A stretch of 64,000 nucleotides of DNA from Emergomyces orientalis (lineage: Eukaryota; Ascomycota; Eurotiomycetes; Onygenales; Ajellomycetaceae): positions 310,001 through 374,000 of the forward strand of contig MOWL01000023.1 of NCBI GenBank assembly GCA_002110485.1, written 5' to 3'. Numbering within the stretch: the first letter of the stretch is position 1; every line of letters starts with the position of its first letter. Positions 24,108 through 35,735 of the stretch are shown one piece after another. Position numbers and translations under genes: made by a program. The notes beneath the pieces were generated by a model. The model did not search any database. It saw only the letters and a list, made by a program, of their open reading frames with translations, and was not told where the DNA came from.

Positions 24108-24519
24108 CGTGAATGAGGGTCGTAAGCCGTTTAGTTGGGGAATGATCGGGATTGGAGAAAAAGGGGGAAAAGCGACGTTGTGCGGGCAGTGGTGAAATTG
24201 ATATAATGACCTGCCGCGCTATTACACAGTACGAGAGGAGAGCAGGGAACCGAATTCCTTAGTATTTCGCACTCATTGCCTGGCTGGTTGTCGTGTCGAG
24301 GTGGGAACATGCGTCGACGTCGCTGCTGATGAGGGTGGTGGCTATGTTTGCACTGTTTGCATTGCTGTTCCCCGCCAACCTCGAGAACATTTCTAAGCCT
24401 GGGTTGCCTGCATCTTTGTTTATATATTCCCACCATTCCTCGACCTAATCTTTAAGGGCTGAAATTTGAATATCTATCTTGTTGCAGTGTGATCTATATA
24501 AGAATATTCGATTTCCGCC
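24108..24519. promoter_or_regulatory. Bidirectional promoter ARPC4 / UBP6
   Basis: A 412-bp spacer between divergent start codons. A TATATAAG element lies at about 24495-24502, only 20 nt before the UBP6 ATG, so it may be within the leader rather than a true TATA box. A GT/CT-rich stretch around 24330-24420 faces ARPC4. Confidence 0.5.
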
Positions 24520-26416
24520 ATGGCTACGATACCTGGTGAGCTTGAGTCTCCTGTTTTTCTCCTCTTCCTTGTTGCTTCGTGCATCTAACCATCTGGACCC
24601 TAGTAATCGTCAAGCACCAAGGCAAGCGCCACGAAGTTGATCTCGACCCGACTGCTAACGGAGAGACCTTCAAATTTCAACTTTATTCGCTCACCGGGGT
24701 CGAACCGGAACGCCAGAAAGTTCTTGTGAAAGGTGGCCAGTTGAAAGATGACACCGAACTCTCAAGCCTTAATGCGAAGCCTGGCCAAACATTCATGATG
24801 CTGGGGACCCCAAGCTCTGGCGATGCCAGCGCTGTTCTGGGGAAACCTAAGGAAGCTATAAAATTCCTCGAAGATATGACGGAAGCTGAAGCTGCCAGAG
24901 CTGAGGGTGCTACTCCTGCTGGTCTACAAAACTTGGGGAATACGTGCTACCTAAACTCGACGCTGCAGACGCTGCGAACCCTCCCAGAACTGCAGGAAGA
25001 GCTTTTGAAGTACCAGCCCTCAAGTGGTCCATCAAATACCGCTAGCATGTTAGGAATGGCTTCATCTTTAGATCTGACTGCTTCTCTGAGGGATCTCTAT
25101 AAGCAGCTGTCTGAAACGCAGGAAGGATTTCCACCAATAATCTTCTTGAACGCTCTGCGAAGTGCTTTTCCGCAGTTCGCACAGAAGTCGAAGAACGGCC
25201 ACGGGTATGCTCAGCAAGATGCGGAAGAGGCGTGGTCCCAGATTATCTCTCAACTACGCCAGAAACTCAAAATCAAGGGTGAGAACGGTGAGGAAACGGC
25301 TGAGATATCCTTCGTAGACAAGTACCTCTCCGGAAAGTTCGAGTCTGTTCTTGAATGCGACGAACCTGCGGCAAAAGAAGCAGGAGAAACAGCTATCGAA
25401 ACATCGGATTCCTTTCTCAAGCTAGACTGCCATATCGACAAAGACATAAACCATTTGCGGGATGGGCTTTTGGCGAGTTTGCAAGAGAAAATTGAAAAAC
25501 ACTCGCCTACTCTCGGCCGGGACGCCATTTATACCAAACGCTCTAAGATCTCTCGACTACCCAAGTACCTTACGGTGCATTTCGTGCGTTTCTTCTGGAA
25601 ACGGGATACGCAGAAAAAGGCAAAAATCATGCGCAAAGTCACATTTCCCCCAGAGCTAGACGTTGTGGAATTTTGTACCGATGATTTGAGGAAACAACTC
25701 ATCCCTGTCAGGGACAAGGTCCGTGAGATTCGCAAAGATGAGCATGATATGGAACGCGCTCGCAAGCGCCAGAAGATCGCACATAAGCAGGAAGAGGACC
25801 AGAAGGCTGATGCCGCGATGGTTGAACCTGTTCAAAAGAAGCAAATGGCGGAGGAGAAGCCTGAAGCGAGCGCCGACGTTCCGATGGAAGAAGCCTTCAA
25901 AACTGATGCTGAATACGAAGCTGAGCGGGCCGAGGCCGTTTTGGCTGCTAAGAGGGAGTTGTTCGAGCTCATTGATCCTAAGCTCGCGTCTGATGACGGC
26001 GCCAACAAATCCGGACTGTACGAATTGCGGGGAGTAATTACCCACCAAGGTGCCAGTGCCGACAGCGGTCACTACACTTCCTACGTGAAGAAGCAAGGAA
26101 GGGTGGTCGATGATCCTCTTGCTCCAGGCGGCAAGAGACGAGAGGATGATGGCAAATGGTGGTGGTTCAATGATGACAAAGTTTCTGAAGTTGAGGCGGA
26201 GAAGATTGAAACCCTATCAGGCGGCGGTAAGTGTTATTATAGCTTGGTGTTATCTCCATAAAAACAAACAGGAAAATTGAAAGAGAGAGGAAAGAGAAAG
26301 GAATAAATGTTGAAAGCTGGCTAACTAACGTACATCTCTTAGGTGAGTCGCATTCTGCATTGATACTGTTATACCGGGCCATCGATCTACCAACTGCGGA
26401 AGAAGTTAAAGAATAA
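24520..26416 (+). CDS. UBP6: Proteasome-associated ubiquitin hydrolase UBP6 (USP14)
   Basis: Three exons (24520-24535, 24604-26226, 26343-26416) give 570 aa. Exon 1 encodes MATIP and the G of a split Val codon. Residues 5-80 are a ubiquitin-like domain (KVLVKGGQLKDD) that docks on the 19S proteasome. The USP domain follows, with the Cys box GLQNLGNTCYLNS (catalytic Cys about residue 120), a QQDAEEAW block, and the His box HQGASADSGHYTSY near residue 510, then WWWFNDDKV. A lysine/glutamate-rich insert at roughly residues 385-465 is typical of fungal UBP6. The enzyme trims ubiquitin chains on proteasome-bound substrates. The gene ends with EEVKE after a 116-nt last intron. Confidence 0.94.
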
Positions 26417-26806
26417 GCCTATTACTCACGTTCGGGGAGATATATTTATGAGAAGAGCTTAAACGATTTGTTTTTACTGGGTGAAATTTAGAAAGCATGC
26501 GATTTCAAAAGTAGTGTGGAATCAAACTCAGATAGATCTAGCAAACCATTGTGCTTTTAAATGGTAATACGAACCTGTCAAGCTGTGGAAATGTTCTGCA
26601 TATTAAGCTCCATTCATGAATCACTAAGGCTATTTATTTCCTGATATTCTCCCTTCACATCATCGGTGGATCTAAAAACTGAACGTAAGGGACCTTATCA
26701 CATGACCGTGGTCCAACCTCAGCGTGATTAATTGTTTTGGTCTCTGGGAATACTCCATCTATCCAATACATCCAGCCATCACTACAACAATTGAAATGGG
26801 CCAGCA
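26417..26806. other. Intergenic UBP6 to thioesterase gene
   Basis: A 390-bp AT-rich spacer between two same-strand genes. It carries the UBP6 3' end and the promoter of the next gene. No extra gene is visible. Confidence 0.6.
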
Positions 26807-27766
26807 ATGTTCCGTTCTCCAAAACTGATATCCAGCCCCTTCTCTTGCGGCGCATGTGCCCAGAGCCACATTAAAAGCTCTGTGCGCTCGCTAATCCCCG
26901 ATGCCTCGCTCCGCGTTCCGCTGACACCGAAGCGCAACTTCATCCGCGCTGCAACAGTGCCGCTGACCGAAAGAGAATATGTGTTTCGACGAAGACTTCG
27001 TTCGTTGGTTTATGTCGCAATATTCGGCTCGCTGGGTTATGGTATAGGGAATGCTCTGTCTGCCTTTCTCGCAGATCCCGCTACACCTGGCTCCCCAGAG
27101 GATACACAACGGGTGACGCATCTGCGCCGGGTGATGGATAGCCTAGAGGTGGTTAAAAAGCTACGTGCTGATCCTGATTATGTCGAGTGGGAGGCATACG
27201 ATAATTTTTCGGAGGAGGAGAAGCCGCATCGACTTACGAGCGGGCCTTTAAGTGGGAGCCGCAATTTAGCTGTGCAGGTTAGTGGGCCGACTCCTTTGTG
27301 GCCTCCAGCTCTACTCATGCGATATGGCATCACGCCTAGGCTGGGAGACGTGGAGATTGTGTTGCTAACCTATGCTTGATACTATCAGCGAGTATTTTGG
27401 AATGAAAGAGAGCACAAAGCTATATCAGTCATCCATTTTGGGATTGGACTCAGTGGCTGGCCGTTAGTAGTTCATGGAGGAGCAATTGCCATAGTTCTGG
27501 ATGAAAGCCTGGGACGGGTTGCCATACGAAGCTTCCCCGCTCGAACAGGTGTGACGGCCAACCTCAACATCGACTACATCAGACCTGTCAAGGCAATGGG
27601 CTTTTACACGGTGACAGCGGAATGTGACCCGGAGAACAGCACGGAGCGGAAAGCTATCGTTAAAGGGGAAGTTCGAGATTCTAAGGGTAGATTATGTGCC
27701 ACGGGAAAAGCTCTTTTCGTCGTGCCTAAGACCCTGACTCTAAGAACGCTCGGAGATAATTTCTAA
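26807..27766 (+). CDS. Hotdog-fold thioesterase family protein, probably mitochondrial
   Basis: Two exons (26807-27277, 27389-27766) join in phase 0, giving 282 aa. The first 50 residues are rich in Arg, Ser and Lys with few acids, typical of a mitochondrial presequence. A single hydrophobic segment follows (YVAIFGSLGYGIGNALSAF, about residues 68-86). The hotdog domain is C-terminal: VVHGGAIAIVLDES is the signature helix (the HGG...A..D motif of the PaaI/THEM family), followed by TANLNIDYIRPV and a KGEVRDSKGRLCATGKALFV strand region. Related fungal proteins are annotated as inner-membrane thioesterases of unknown substrate (UPF0644 group). The substrate cannot be told from sequence. Confidence 0.85.
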
Positions 27767-28834
27767 GCATTGTATTGCTATAAATGTGTTAGGAGACTAT
27801 CATTGGGAAATATATGCTCCCTACGCAAACTCACACGAGCCAGATCATTTCCACCCACAGACATATCGGACATCCAATTGTATGTACATGCACATTCGTG
27901 TGACGACATCTCGAATTCCCAGCCAACCCATATTCGCTATAGGGATATGTTACACAGCCCCAGGTGTGACGGACTGGCCGACGTTCCTTTTTGGCTCCCA
28001 GGAATCTGGCGGGTATATGTTTCAAGTGGCCAAGGGAATCTGGAAGATAGAGATCTACGTTCTCAGCTCAATTGCCGATTCTAAGATGGCAACTTTTTAC
28101 GCCGCAGAGTACATGTGTAAATTTGCAGGATCTTTCAGTGTGCGCAGGAATTATGCCGGCCAAACGCTAGTATCAAGTTTTTTCTCAGCATAGAAATACC
28201 TCCAGAGAAATATTAGAGGTGTAACTAAATAGTTGGAGTGTCGGGGATTGAAGGCAAAGTTGGAAGGTTGGCGCGCTCATATAATCCCGAAATGATTCCC
28301 CAAATATATCTGTGACGTGGGTTTTACCAAATAATTTTGACCATTAGCCTTGGGGAAACAATCTGGATGTCATAACTTTTGCACATATATATACGTGTGT
28401 GTGTCAACTCAAATGTTAGCGTTGGTCAATCACGCATCGTTATTCAAAAAACCACGGCACTGCTCTTATTGAATCTCCAAAAATATACAAAGCAGCGCAA
28501 CTTCTCCGCCATCTCATCCCGATTTCCAATCAAAACTAAATTTCAGTTTCTGCGTTAACGGACTTCTTCACCAGAAACGGATAACTACCCTACATAACTT
28601 GCGGAGAAAGGTAGGCTAGCGCGCTAAAGACGCTTGGGAATTATGGGCTTCAAGTTACTGCAAACACCGCACAAGTCCAACCCACAGAGGATCAAGGACA
28701 CGGAAAAAGGGGAAACTCAACGCTTCCTGTTTTCAGTTCCATCCTCTTTCTACCTAGACATATTCATTATATGTGCCCTACCTCAACTGAATGCGGAGAA
28801 TGTCCATGATGACCATTTCGTGTGGATCGGGGGG
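27767..28834. other. Intergenic region before the MFS relic
   Basis: About 1.07 kb. A 135-codon frame at 27786-28193 exists but lacks family similarity and overlaps an open opposite frame, so I do not call it. The missing N-terminal half of the transporter (first six helices) would be expected here, but I cannot find it in any frame. A GTGTGT/ATATAT microsatellite-like patch lies near 28385-28400. Confidence 0.5.
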
Positions 28835-30199
28835 CTGGAGATACATCGGGCTGCTCTGCGGTCTTTGGGAGTTTTTGGGACTTCTCATTACAATCGGCTT
28901 CTACCACCCTCCGTCTCGAGTTAACTCCAAAGATCTCGATCAAATGGACAAAATTTGGCGTATTGACATCCTCGGCGGCCTGATGAGCATTGGTGGAACG
29001 GTTGTATTTCTGGCAGGGCTTCAGTGGGGTGGATATCAGGTACATCCCAATTCTGCCTTTCTTCTTCCGCTCTTGATTTGGTTACAGGGCCACTGACGTA
29101 TGGGATCGTATAGTACCCTGGGAGTCGGCACATGTTTTAGGTTGCCTAATTATCGGATTTGTCACACTAATTGTATTTTTTCTGTGGGAGATTTACTGGG
29201 CAAAACACCCTATTTTTCCGAAGTGGCTGAAGCAAGAGCCTCGCACCCTGGTCCTTACTCTCGTAATTACCTTCATCTCCGGCACAAACATCTTCTCCGT
29301 CCTAATGTTCTGGCCGATCCAAGGTAATAGCCACGGCGTCCGGCCTCCGTACGATAACATGATTGTGTACATCATGGCTAATTTTTTCCTGTAGCTTTCA
29401 ATTTGTATGGGCACGACCCGATCCAGATCGGCATACGAGGAATCCCAAGCGCCTTCTCTATTTTGGCGGGCGCCTGTATTGTTCTATGGCTCTTAAGCGT
29501 GTTTCGGGGGCACAACAGAGAGCTATTGGTCATCAGTAATGGTTTGATGACAATTGGTACGTTCTCTAAACGAAACGAATGTGATTTCCCGTATCTTCGT
29601 TGCTTTGTTCAAGTGCTAATCTATACGTGGAATTCAGGGTGCGGCGCTATAGCATATGCTGATGTTGACAACTTGAATAAGTTCTGGGGGATTCTTATTA
29701 TTGCAGGCCTATGTATTGGAGGTATCGTTGTGCGAGCCTCCATCATTACAACAATCATTTGTCCGGATGTAAATATTGCCCTTTTTTCCTTTGCCCTTCA
29801 TTTTTACTACCGCTAAAATACACTTCAGGATCTCATCGCGGCCGTTGCCGCCCTTGGTCTCTCAATCCGTGTAATCGGAGGTGGAGTCGGTTACAGAATC
29901 TACTACAACGTCTTCTCTCCCACAAGTTCAAACAACACGTAACGAAATATATTGGCGACGCTATGGCCCTCAGGCTAGGAATAACCAACAACACTTATAA
30001 AACGGCCATTCTGTACACCAGTGAATCCCTTTTCAAAGAGCTCCACCACATTCCAGGTACCGGACACAATGAGACGGCCTATGGTATAGTCATCCGGGCT
30101 GGGCAGGTTGCGTTTGCCGAGAGCTATAAATGGGTATATTATGTGGGTATTGCATTCGGGGTAGTGTGCACGCTTGCAGTGTTTCTTGGGAAATATTAA
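28835..30199 (+). pseudogene. Decayed MFS transporter (TRI12 / siderophore-transporter type)
   Basis: C-terminal two-thirds of a major-facilitator transporter. Exons are recognisable at about 28835-29039, 29107-29322, 29394-29558, 29638-29774 and 29829-30199. Diagnostic pieces are a WRYIGLL...GFYHPP helix, GGTVVFLAGLQWGGYQ, PWESAHVLG, FWPIQAFNLYGHDP, GIRGIPSAFSI, GCGAIAYADVDN, VIGGGVGYRIYYNVFS and HKFKQHV. Three lesions are visible. The N-terminal helices are absent. The GGYQ exon cannot join PWESAHV in frame at any GT/AG pair I can find (around 29040-29115). A two-base excess in TCTTCTCTCC at 29911-29920 shifts the frame between NVFS and HKFKQH and leads to an early stop. Family members export trichothecenes or import siderophores. 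The remaining helices are well preserved, so inactivation seems fairly recent. Confidence 0.72.
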
Positions 30200-31182
30200 C
30201 GATTACACGGATGATCATGTTGCTGTTGTGATCCACTGAACGTCAAGCTATTTTAGTTCCGTCTATTAGAGCTATGGCTACGTGTAGAGTCAGAGTGGAG
30301 TCAAAGTGGGCATGTAAAGTGGTGGATGCATATGGTTTACAGGTTGGGAAAATATGGTCTCAACCTTTTAAGAGTACGGCGAGAGCTTTCAACTAGGCGA
30401 GTATGATGGTATATGATATATGATGGTTTTTCTTTTGAAATTTGAAGTATATTCATGGATGCTCATGAGTCATGGCTTTCACGCAATACATGCCGCAACT
30501 TATTACAATTCAAATAGATTATAGCATATTGGCTGTTGCTTCATTTATTAATTCAGGGAATGACAAATTAGCTTAGAAGAATACAATTATAGACATAAAT
30601 CCTGGGGTGGTTACTGACCCCGAAAACTGCAGACTATTTAGTCTCCGCACTAAAATTTAAGCATATTTTAAGGTTTTGCGCTTATTTCTTTATTTCAGGA
30701 AATCAAAAGTATGGCAACACCAGCCCCCGTTCGGGCTACTCCTTACCCTTCAAGTATGTTTCTCAGACAAATGATAGGAAATATGCCTAGCAACATCACG
30801 CGTCACATAGTGTAATTTGGTGGGGGAAAAAAAAATCGTAACTAATAAAAAAACTGGAGTGGAGGAAAACCAATGACGCTAGTAATTAATATTTAAAATC
30901 ATAATGTACAGTACAGGTCATTATATAAACACATTATGTGGGCCAAGGCGAAGTCAAATATGTGGATATCCCACGGTACTTCATAAGTCGACAAATAAAT
31001 GCCAACAAACACCTGCTAGAAAACACCACGCTATGCGGCAAACAGCGAAGGCGCGAAAGAAAGCGAGGAAACCCTAGGAAAGAAGCGTTCTCGGTAGAAA
31101 TATGTAAAAGAAATTTGTGAGGGGTATTGTGCGTGAAAAAATATATTGATACTAACAGGGGAGGATGGAAAGGAGAAGACAA
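30200..31182. other. AT-rich intergenic region
   Basis: About 1 kb between the MFS relic and the 3' end of SEA3. At 30711-30815 there is a 34-codon frame starting MATPAPVRATPYPSS, preceded by a good acceptor-like TTTATTTCAG and containing a GTATGT donor-like site. It has the look of an orphan first exon, but no continuation was found. Nothing else is supported. Confidence 0.5.
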
Positions 31183-34100
31183 TCACAAAGTATCCACTCT
31201 CTCCAAGGTATTCTTTAGATCACTCGAATCAGAAGTACGGGCCCCAGATTTCCTCGAGGCATGTTTCTTCTGATGGAGATCAAGGTTAAGGCCGCGCGCA
31301 ACTTGCGAGACAAAGGGCAAGCCAGTCCTGCTATCAGGGTATGCATCTACATCCTGTCTCGAGCTGGAGTTGCAGGTGGTAACTCCAGTGCTACGCCGAC
31401 GATCTCGACGGGCAGGTTGAGACCGACTTCGATGTGACGATGATTCCTTGACCGTAGCATACTTTTTCTCCAAGGCTGATACATTCGGAGACGATGGTAT
31501 AGGTACCTCGATAACAACGTGGTCGGAGCAAGTACAGCCACAGCCGCTTGGGCAGGATGGGTTATTTGTCTTATTTCCTCCGGTGGAGTGAAGTTGTATT
31601 GAGAACCAGTTTTGGTGGCATTCGATACAGGTGATGTGCCCGCAGTTTAAACACGGGGCAAACATTCCATTGATGGCTTCGTCACAGATAACGCATGACA
31701 GCTTGGAGGGGATTGGCTGTGGAGGGTTGCATCGGGGGCACTGAATTGCAGACGAATCTCCACCACGCGTTTTACTGCTACGACTGGCTTTTGCTATGGC
31801 AGGCATTGCAAAGGCAGAAATATGAAGAGCACATCCGCATTTCATGCAATGTCGTTGCATATCCAAACCGTGGTTATCCTCGAAAGGTTGTTTTTCTTGA
31901 GAACGAGTTGGGGCTAAAAGTCTGGAATCACGTCGTCCGAAGTCTGGCGTTCGTTTATCATGATACTTCGGGCGGGATGGGCGGTATATGTCAGGGCGAC
32001 TACTAGAAATACCATCGATTTTGAGCACCTCCATGCGTTCTACGGGCATATCCCAAACAAAGAGTAGATCAGCATACGCAGCTCGATAGGCCCTGAATAG
32101 TTGCTCCTGTCGTTGATCGAGCAGTGGTACGTAGGCATGATTGTCACTATCGAACATATTCTGATTTTTCAAGACTACTCTCACACCCTTCGGCGGCTTG
32201 GACTTGGGCGAAGAGGGCCTTTCACTTTCGGTATCAGAATGAGTATGGGAGGTTGCAGTAGTCGATATGGTTAAGTGGTCAGGAATTGCGGATGCCGGTT
32301 TTCCAAATATACCACCAGCAGTCCATCCACTGGGGCCAGTCATATTGAGACTCCCTGCGGGGCTTGGTCGCTTTTTGCTACTGTTACTTGGAGGAGAAGA
32401 GGATCCTGAAGGACCAAATGTAAAAGACCGCGATAGTGACGAGGCGAGCGTGGTGCCTAGGCCAGAAACGGAGCGTGGATTGGAATGATGATCTGGTGAT
32501 CCTGACAAGGACATGACCTGTGATTGCGACTTTCGGCTCGAGTGTAGTCTGTTCAGTTGGACTCCTTGAGGAGGCGTGGTCCCAGTAGAGTATAGTGGCG
32601 GCGTATCTACTTGCCAATGCTCTGTTGATGAGCAGGCAGAACTTTGAGAAGCCGAGGCGACGTGGGATGGTTTAGGGAGTGCTGGAAGTCGCGATGGTAA
32701 TTGACACTTCCCTTGGAAGTCTCCTGTTGGTGAACTGTGATCTAGGGTTGATGCTGAGTTATGCAGTATAATAGATGATTGTCTGTCCCCGCGAAATCCA
32801 ATATGGCTTGGATCTATCCTTGACTCTGGTTCATATAAAATGCACGAGAGCATCCCCAACATCTGAATATCTCCCAAACGCTCAAAATAATTGAATCTGT
32901 CCAAAAATTAGCCACTGGCATACTGGTCGGCCACACTCGAGGGGGAACCTTACAAGGCTGGAACAAGCCAACGACCGCCAAGAGGGTGTTCTCCCCACTT
33001 TACCTTGTCTGGCCTAGAATTGCTAGATGACTTTCTCCGCTTGGGCTTATCGAAACTCAAGTCGACGGCGCTATCTTTTCGTTTCATGTCACGCATTGCT
33101 TTTCGTGCAATCCGGACAATGTCACCCCCAACGACAGTATCAGGGGAAAGCTCATTTTGTAACATTAACCTAACGAGACCCCAAACATGGGCAAGGTCAA
33201 AGTTACCCAGACCAGCTGCAGCCGCCATATTATGCGCGCACACGGCTGGGCGGTTACCAACCACTTGATATTCCTTGGCGAGTTCCCGCTTCGCGGGTAG
33301 AAGGCCGCTTAGATCATAGATATAGATGATGTTATGTGAATTGTCCGATGATGACTTCACGGTGCCAACCCCTGTCGTAGACTTTTGGGAATTTTCCGTG
33401 GACCTTGAGCGATAGAATCCCAAACTTCCACTTCTCCAAGTATTCGGGCCATGGAACTGAGGGGGAAGATTTCCTAGGAGGTCCGATGAGCCTGACGAGC
33501 TCGAAGATACGACGGACGAATCGTCCGAATAGTCAGACGCTCCGTCATCCGTGATAGTTCCCCTCCCGGTCCCCACCCCACTGGATTGTTTTGGGCCCGG
33601 TGAGCTTGTCTGCAATCGGCCAAAGGCCTCAAAGACTCTATCACTTCGTGCCAGTCTCATATCACTAAGCCCCATGGAGCCCATAAACGCAGCAGCTTTC
33701 TCCTTTTTTGGAGGGAAAAAACACACAAGTCGGCCATCGTTTGTCCAAAGCGCCCCGCATGTTTTATATACCGGCACCATTACATTCGCATTAACTGGCC
33801 GGAGCATCTCAGAAGAGCTTAACCCGAGCTGAGATGCGCGGAATTGTCCGTTTTCTTCATCTTCATCGCTTGATTCATCGCCATCTAGCAAATCTGGGGA
33901 TTTCATTGCCTCGCCGAACTGACGTTTCACTAAAGCCACACTCTCTTCGACATTATGTTCGCCCAAGAGGTAGCGGATAGCTCCTTCAAGCGACCCTCGC
34001 TTCTGACTGAGGTATGTCTCGGAAATAGTTCGTAACCCCGCCGTTATAGTTGAAGCCAGCTGGGCAGTGACTGAACTGGTTTTCTGCACCGTATAGACAG

Positions 34101-35735
34101 GGATTGAAGCTCGTGGATAGTCAGGCGGGAACTTGATGTCGACCTTTATAAAAAGGCTACTGTTGTCAGGACCCCAAGGGCCATGCATCGAAACAGTCGT
34201 TTTGCGTTGTCCGACATTAACAGATTCAAAAGAAACCTTTGTGAACTTTTCGCCAACGTGAGTAATTTCGTCTCCTAATGTTTCCACTTCCCATCCCGAT
34301 ATCTTAACGCCTCGCATCCAGGAAATAGGATTCATGTCAGCACGAAGAGCGGACTGCCCTGATACGCCAGTCGCAGATCCCATCGTTCTCCCTCGCGTCC
34401 AGCTACGATAATAAGGCATGGAAACACTGCTGGGACCAACTCCTACAGTTGACGGTGATCGATGGTGGCCTGAAGTTTGAGCTCCCAGGTGAATACCTTC
34501 TTGCTCATCTTGCTCACCACTAGCCTCTAGTCGTGGGTCATCGCGAAACGTTTTATAGACAGCGCCCTTTCGCGTCAGGTTTAGAGATGGGTTAAAGGAC
34601 TTTCCAATTTCGTATCCAACTCCCGCCAAAATCTCTGGGTTTACTCGATGTAATCGCAGCTCCCTATCCGTGCCCCAGGACACAAGTTGGAATTCACGAT
34701 GATCTAAACCATCCATAACAGTACCTCTCGATCTCCAAAGGAATTCCTTGACTTGGCCTCTGTGTCCTGGAAAGCTATGGACTCGCGGAGGATCTCCACC
34801 ATCATCACTTCTCTTTCGGCTATAAAGATGCAGATCACTGTTTCCACGTTGCGGCATGGCAAGAACGCCCCATCCGAATGGGGTGTTTCTAGCTCGCCAA
34901 ACGGGAAATGGGGTGTGTATGACCTTTTCAGGAATATCCCCCTCAGTGGAATAATCCCAAAATTTGATGGTTTTATCCAACGAGCAAGTCACTAATGCCT
35001 CTCGACGGGTCCGATTCCAATCAAGACCGTAGATCTTTGTATTATGCGCCTCAATCGTACGCAATGGACGAGCGCCCATTCGATCATCCCATATGCGGAG
35101 GAACCTGTCATGAGAACTTGCAATGACGTGTGGGTCCTGTCTGTTCCATTTGACTTGAGTGGCACCAGCGAACCAGTCAGAAAATGATATCGCCGGCCTA
35201 GCTGGAGACCGTAGATCCCAGCAATGAATAAAACTGTCCACGGCGCAAGTGGCCAGGACATCAGGATGGTGGGCGGAAAAGTTTATATCTGTGATAGCTC
35301 GAGAATGGGCATGCAGAACGTATTCGATGGAGTTTTGTGTCGTTTTCATTGCCAGGTTCCATACCAGGGCCTTTTGATTGGATGTGCTCACAACCCAACT
35401 GTCTCGTGCGGCGAAGGGGGACCACTGGACATCCGCCACTTCCCAGGGAGTATGGTGGGGGAGGTATCGAGGTGGGGAATAAGGGCTATCCAGGTCAATT
35501 ATGTGGAGACCTTCCTTTCTGTTACACCGACCATCAGCTATAATGGAAATATATCATTTTCCAGCTACTTAAATGCAAAGGACGAAAAAACCTACGAAGC
35601 GAGTACAACATCTCTGCCACATGGAGATATTGACATGGAGCCAACGGGCTGCTCGACATGAAATGAGCTATCTTCACCAAAAGTAGGGCTCTCATAGGCA
35701 GAAGCCAATGGCCTCAATCCCATTGGGCTTGACAT
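31183..35735 (-). CDS. MTC5: SEA complex subunit SEA3/MTC5 (WDR59 homologue)
   Basis: Three exons (35735-35596, 35518-32954, 32896-31183) give 1472 aa. The start MSSPMGLRPLAS and a TC|A split Ser codon restore a WD-type N-terminus (ISPCGRDVVLAS then GLHIIDLDSP). WD40 repeats occupy about residues 40-330, with HAHSRAITDINF, HCWDLRSP, RIWDDR and KIYGLDWN. An RWD domain follows near residues 455-570 (FPPDYP motif), then a long Ser-rich linker. The C-terminal Cys/His cluster (about 1250-1365; HCMKCGC, CVICDE, CLNCGHITC, CIECH) is the RING-like domain of this family. The protein belongs to the vacuolar-membrane SEA/GATOR2-type complex that controls TORC1 in response to amino acids. The intron at 32897-32953 is only 57 nt; without it the gene would look like two ORFs. 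Confidence 0.93.

Noticed and set aside
27786..28193. 135-codon frame suspected to be the missing N-terminal half of the MFS transporter
   Set aside because: No membrane-helix pattern or MFS motif could be seen; the frame is not hydrophobic enough.
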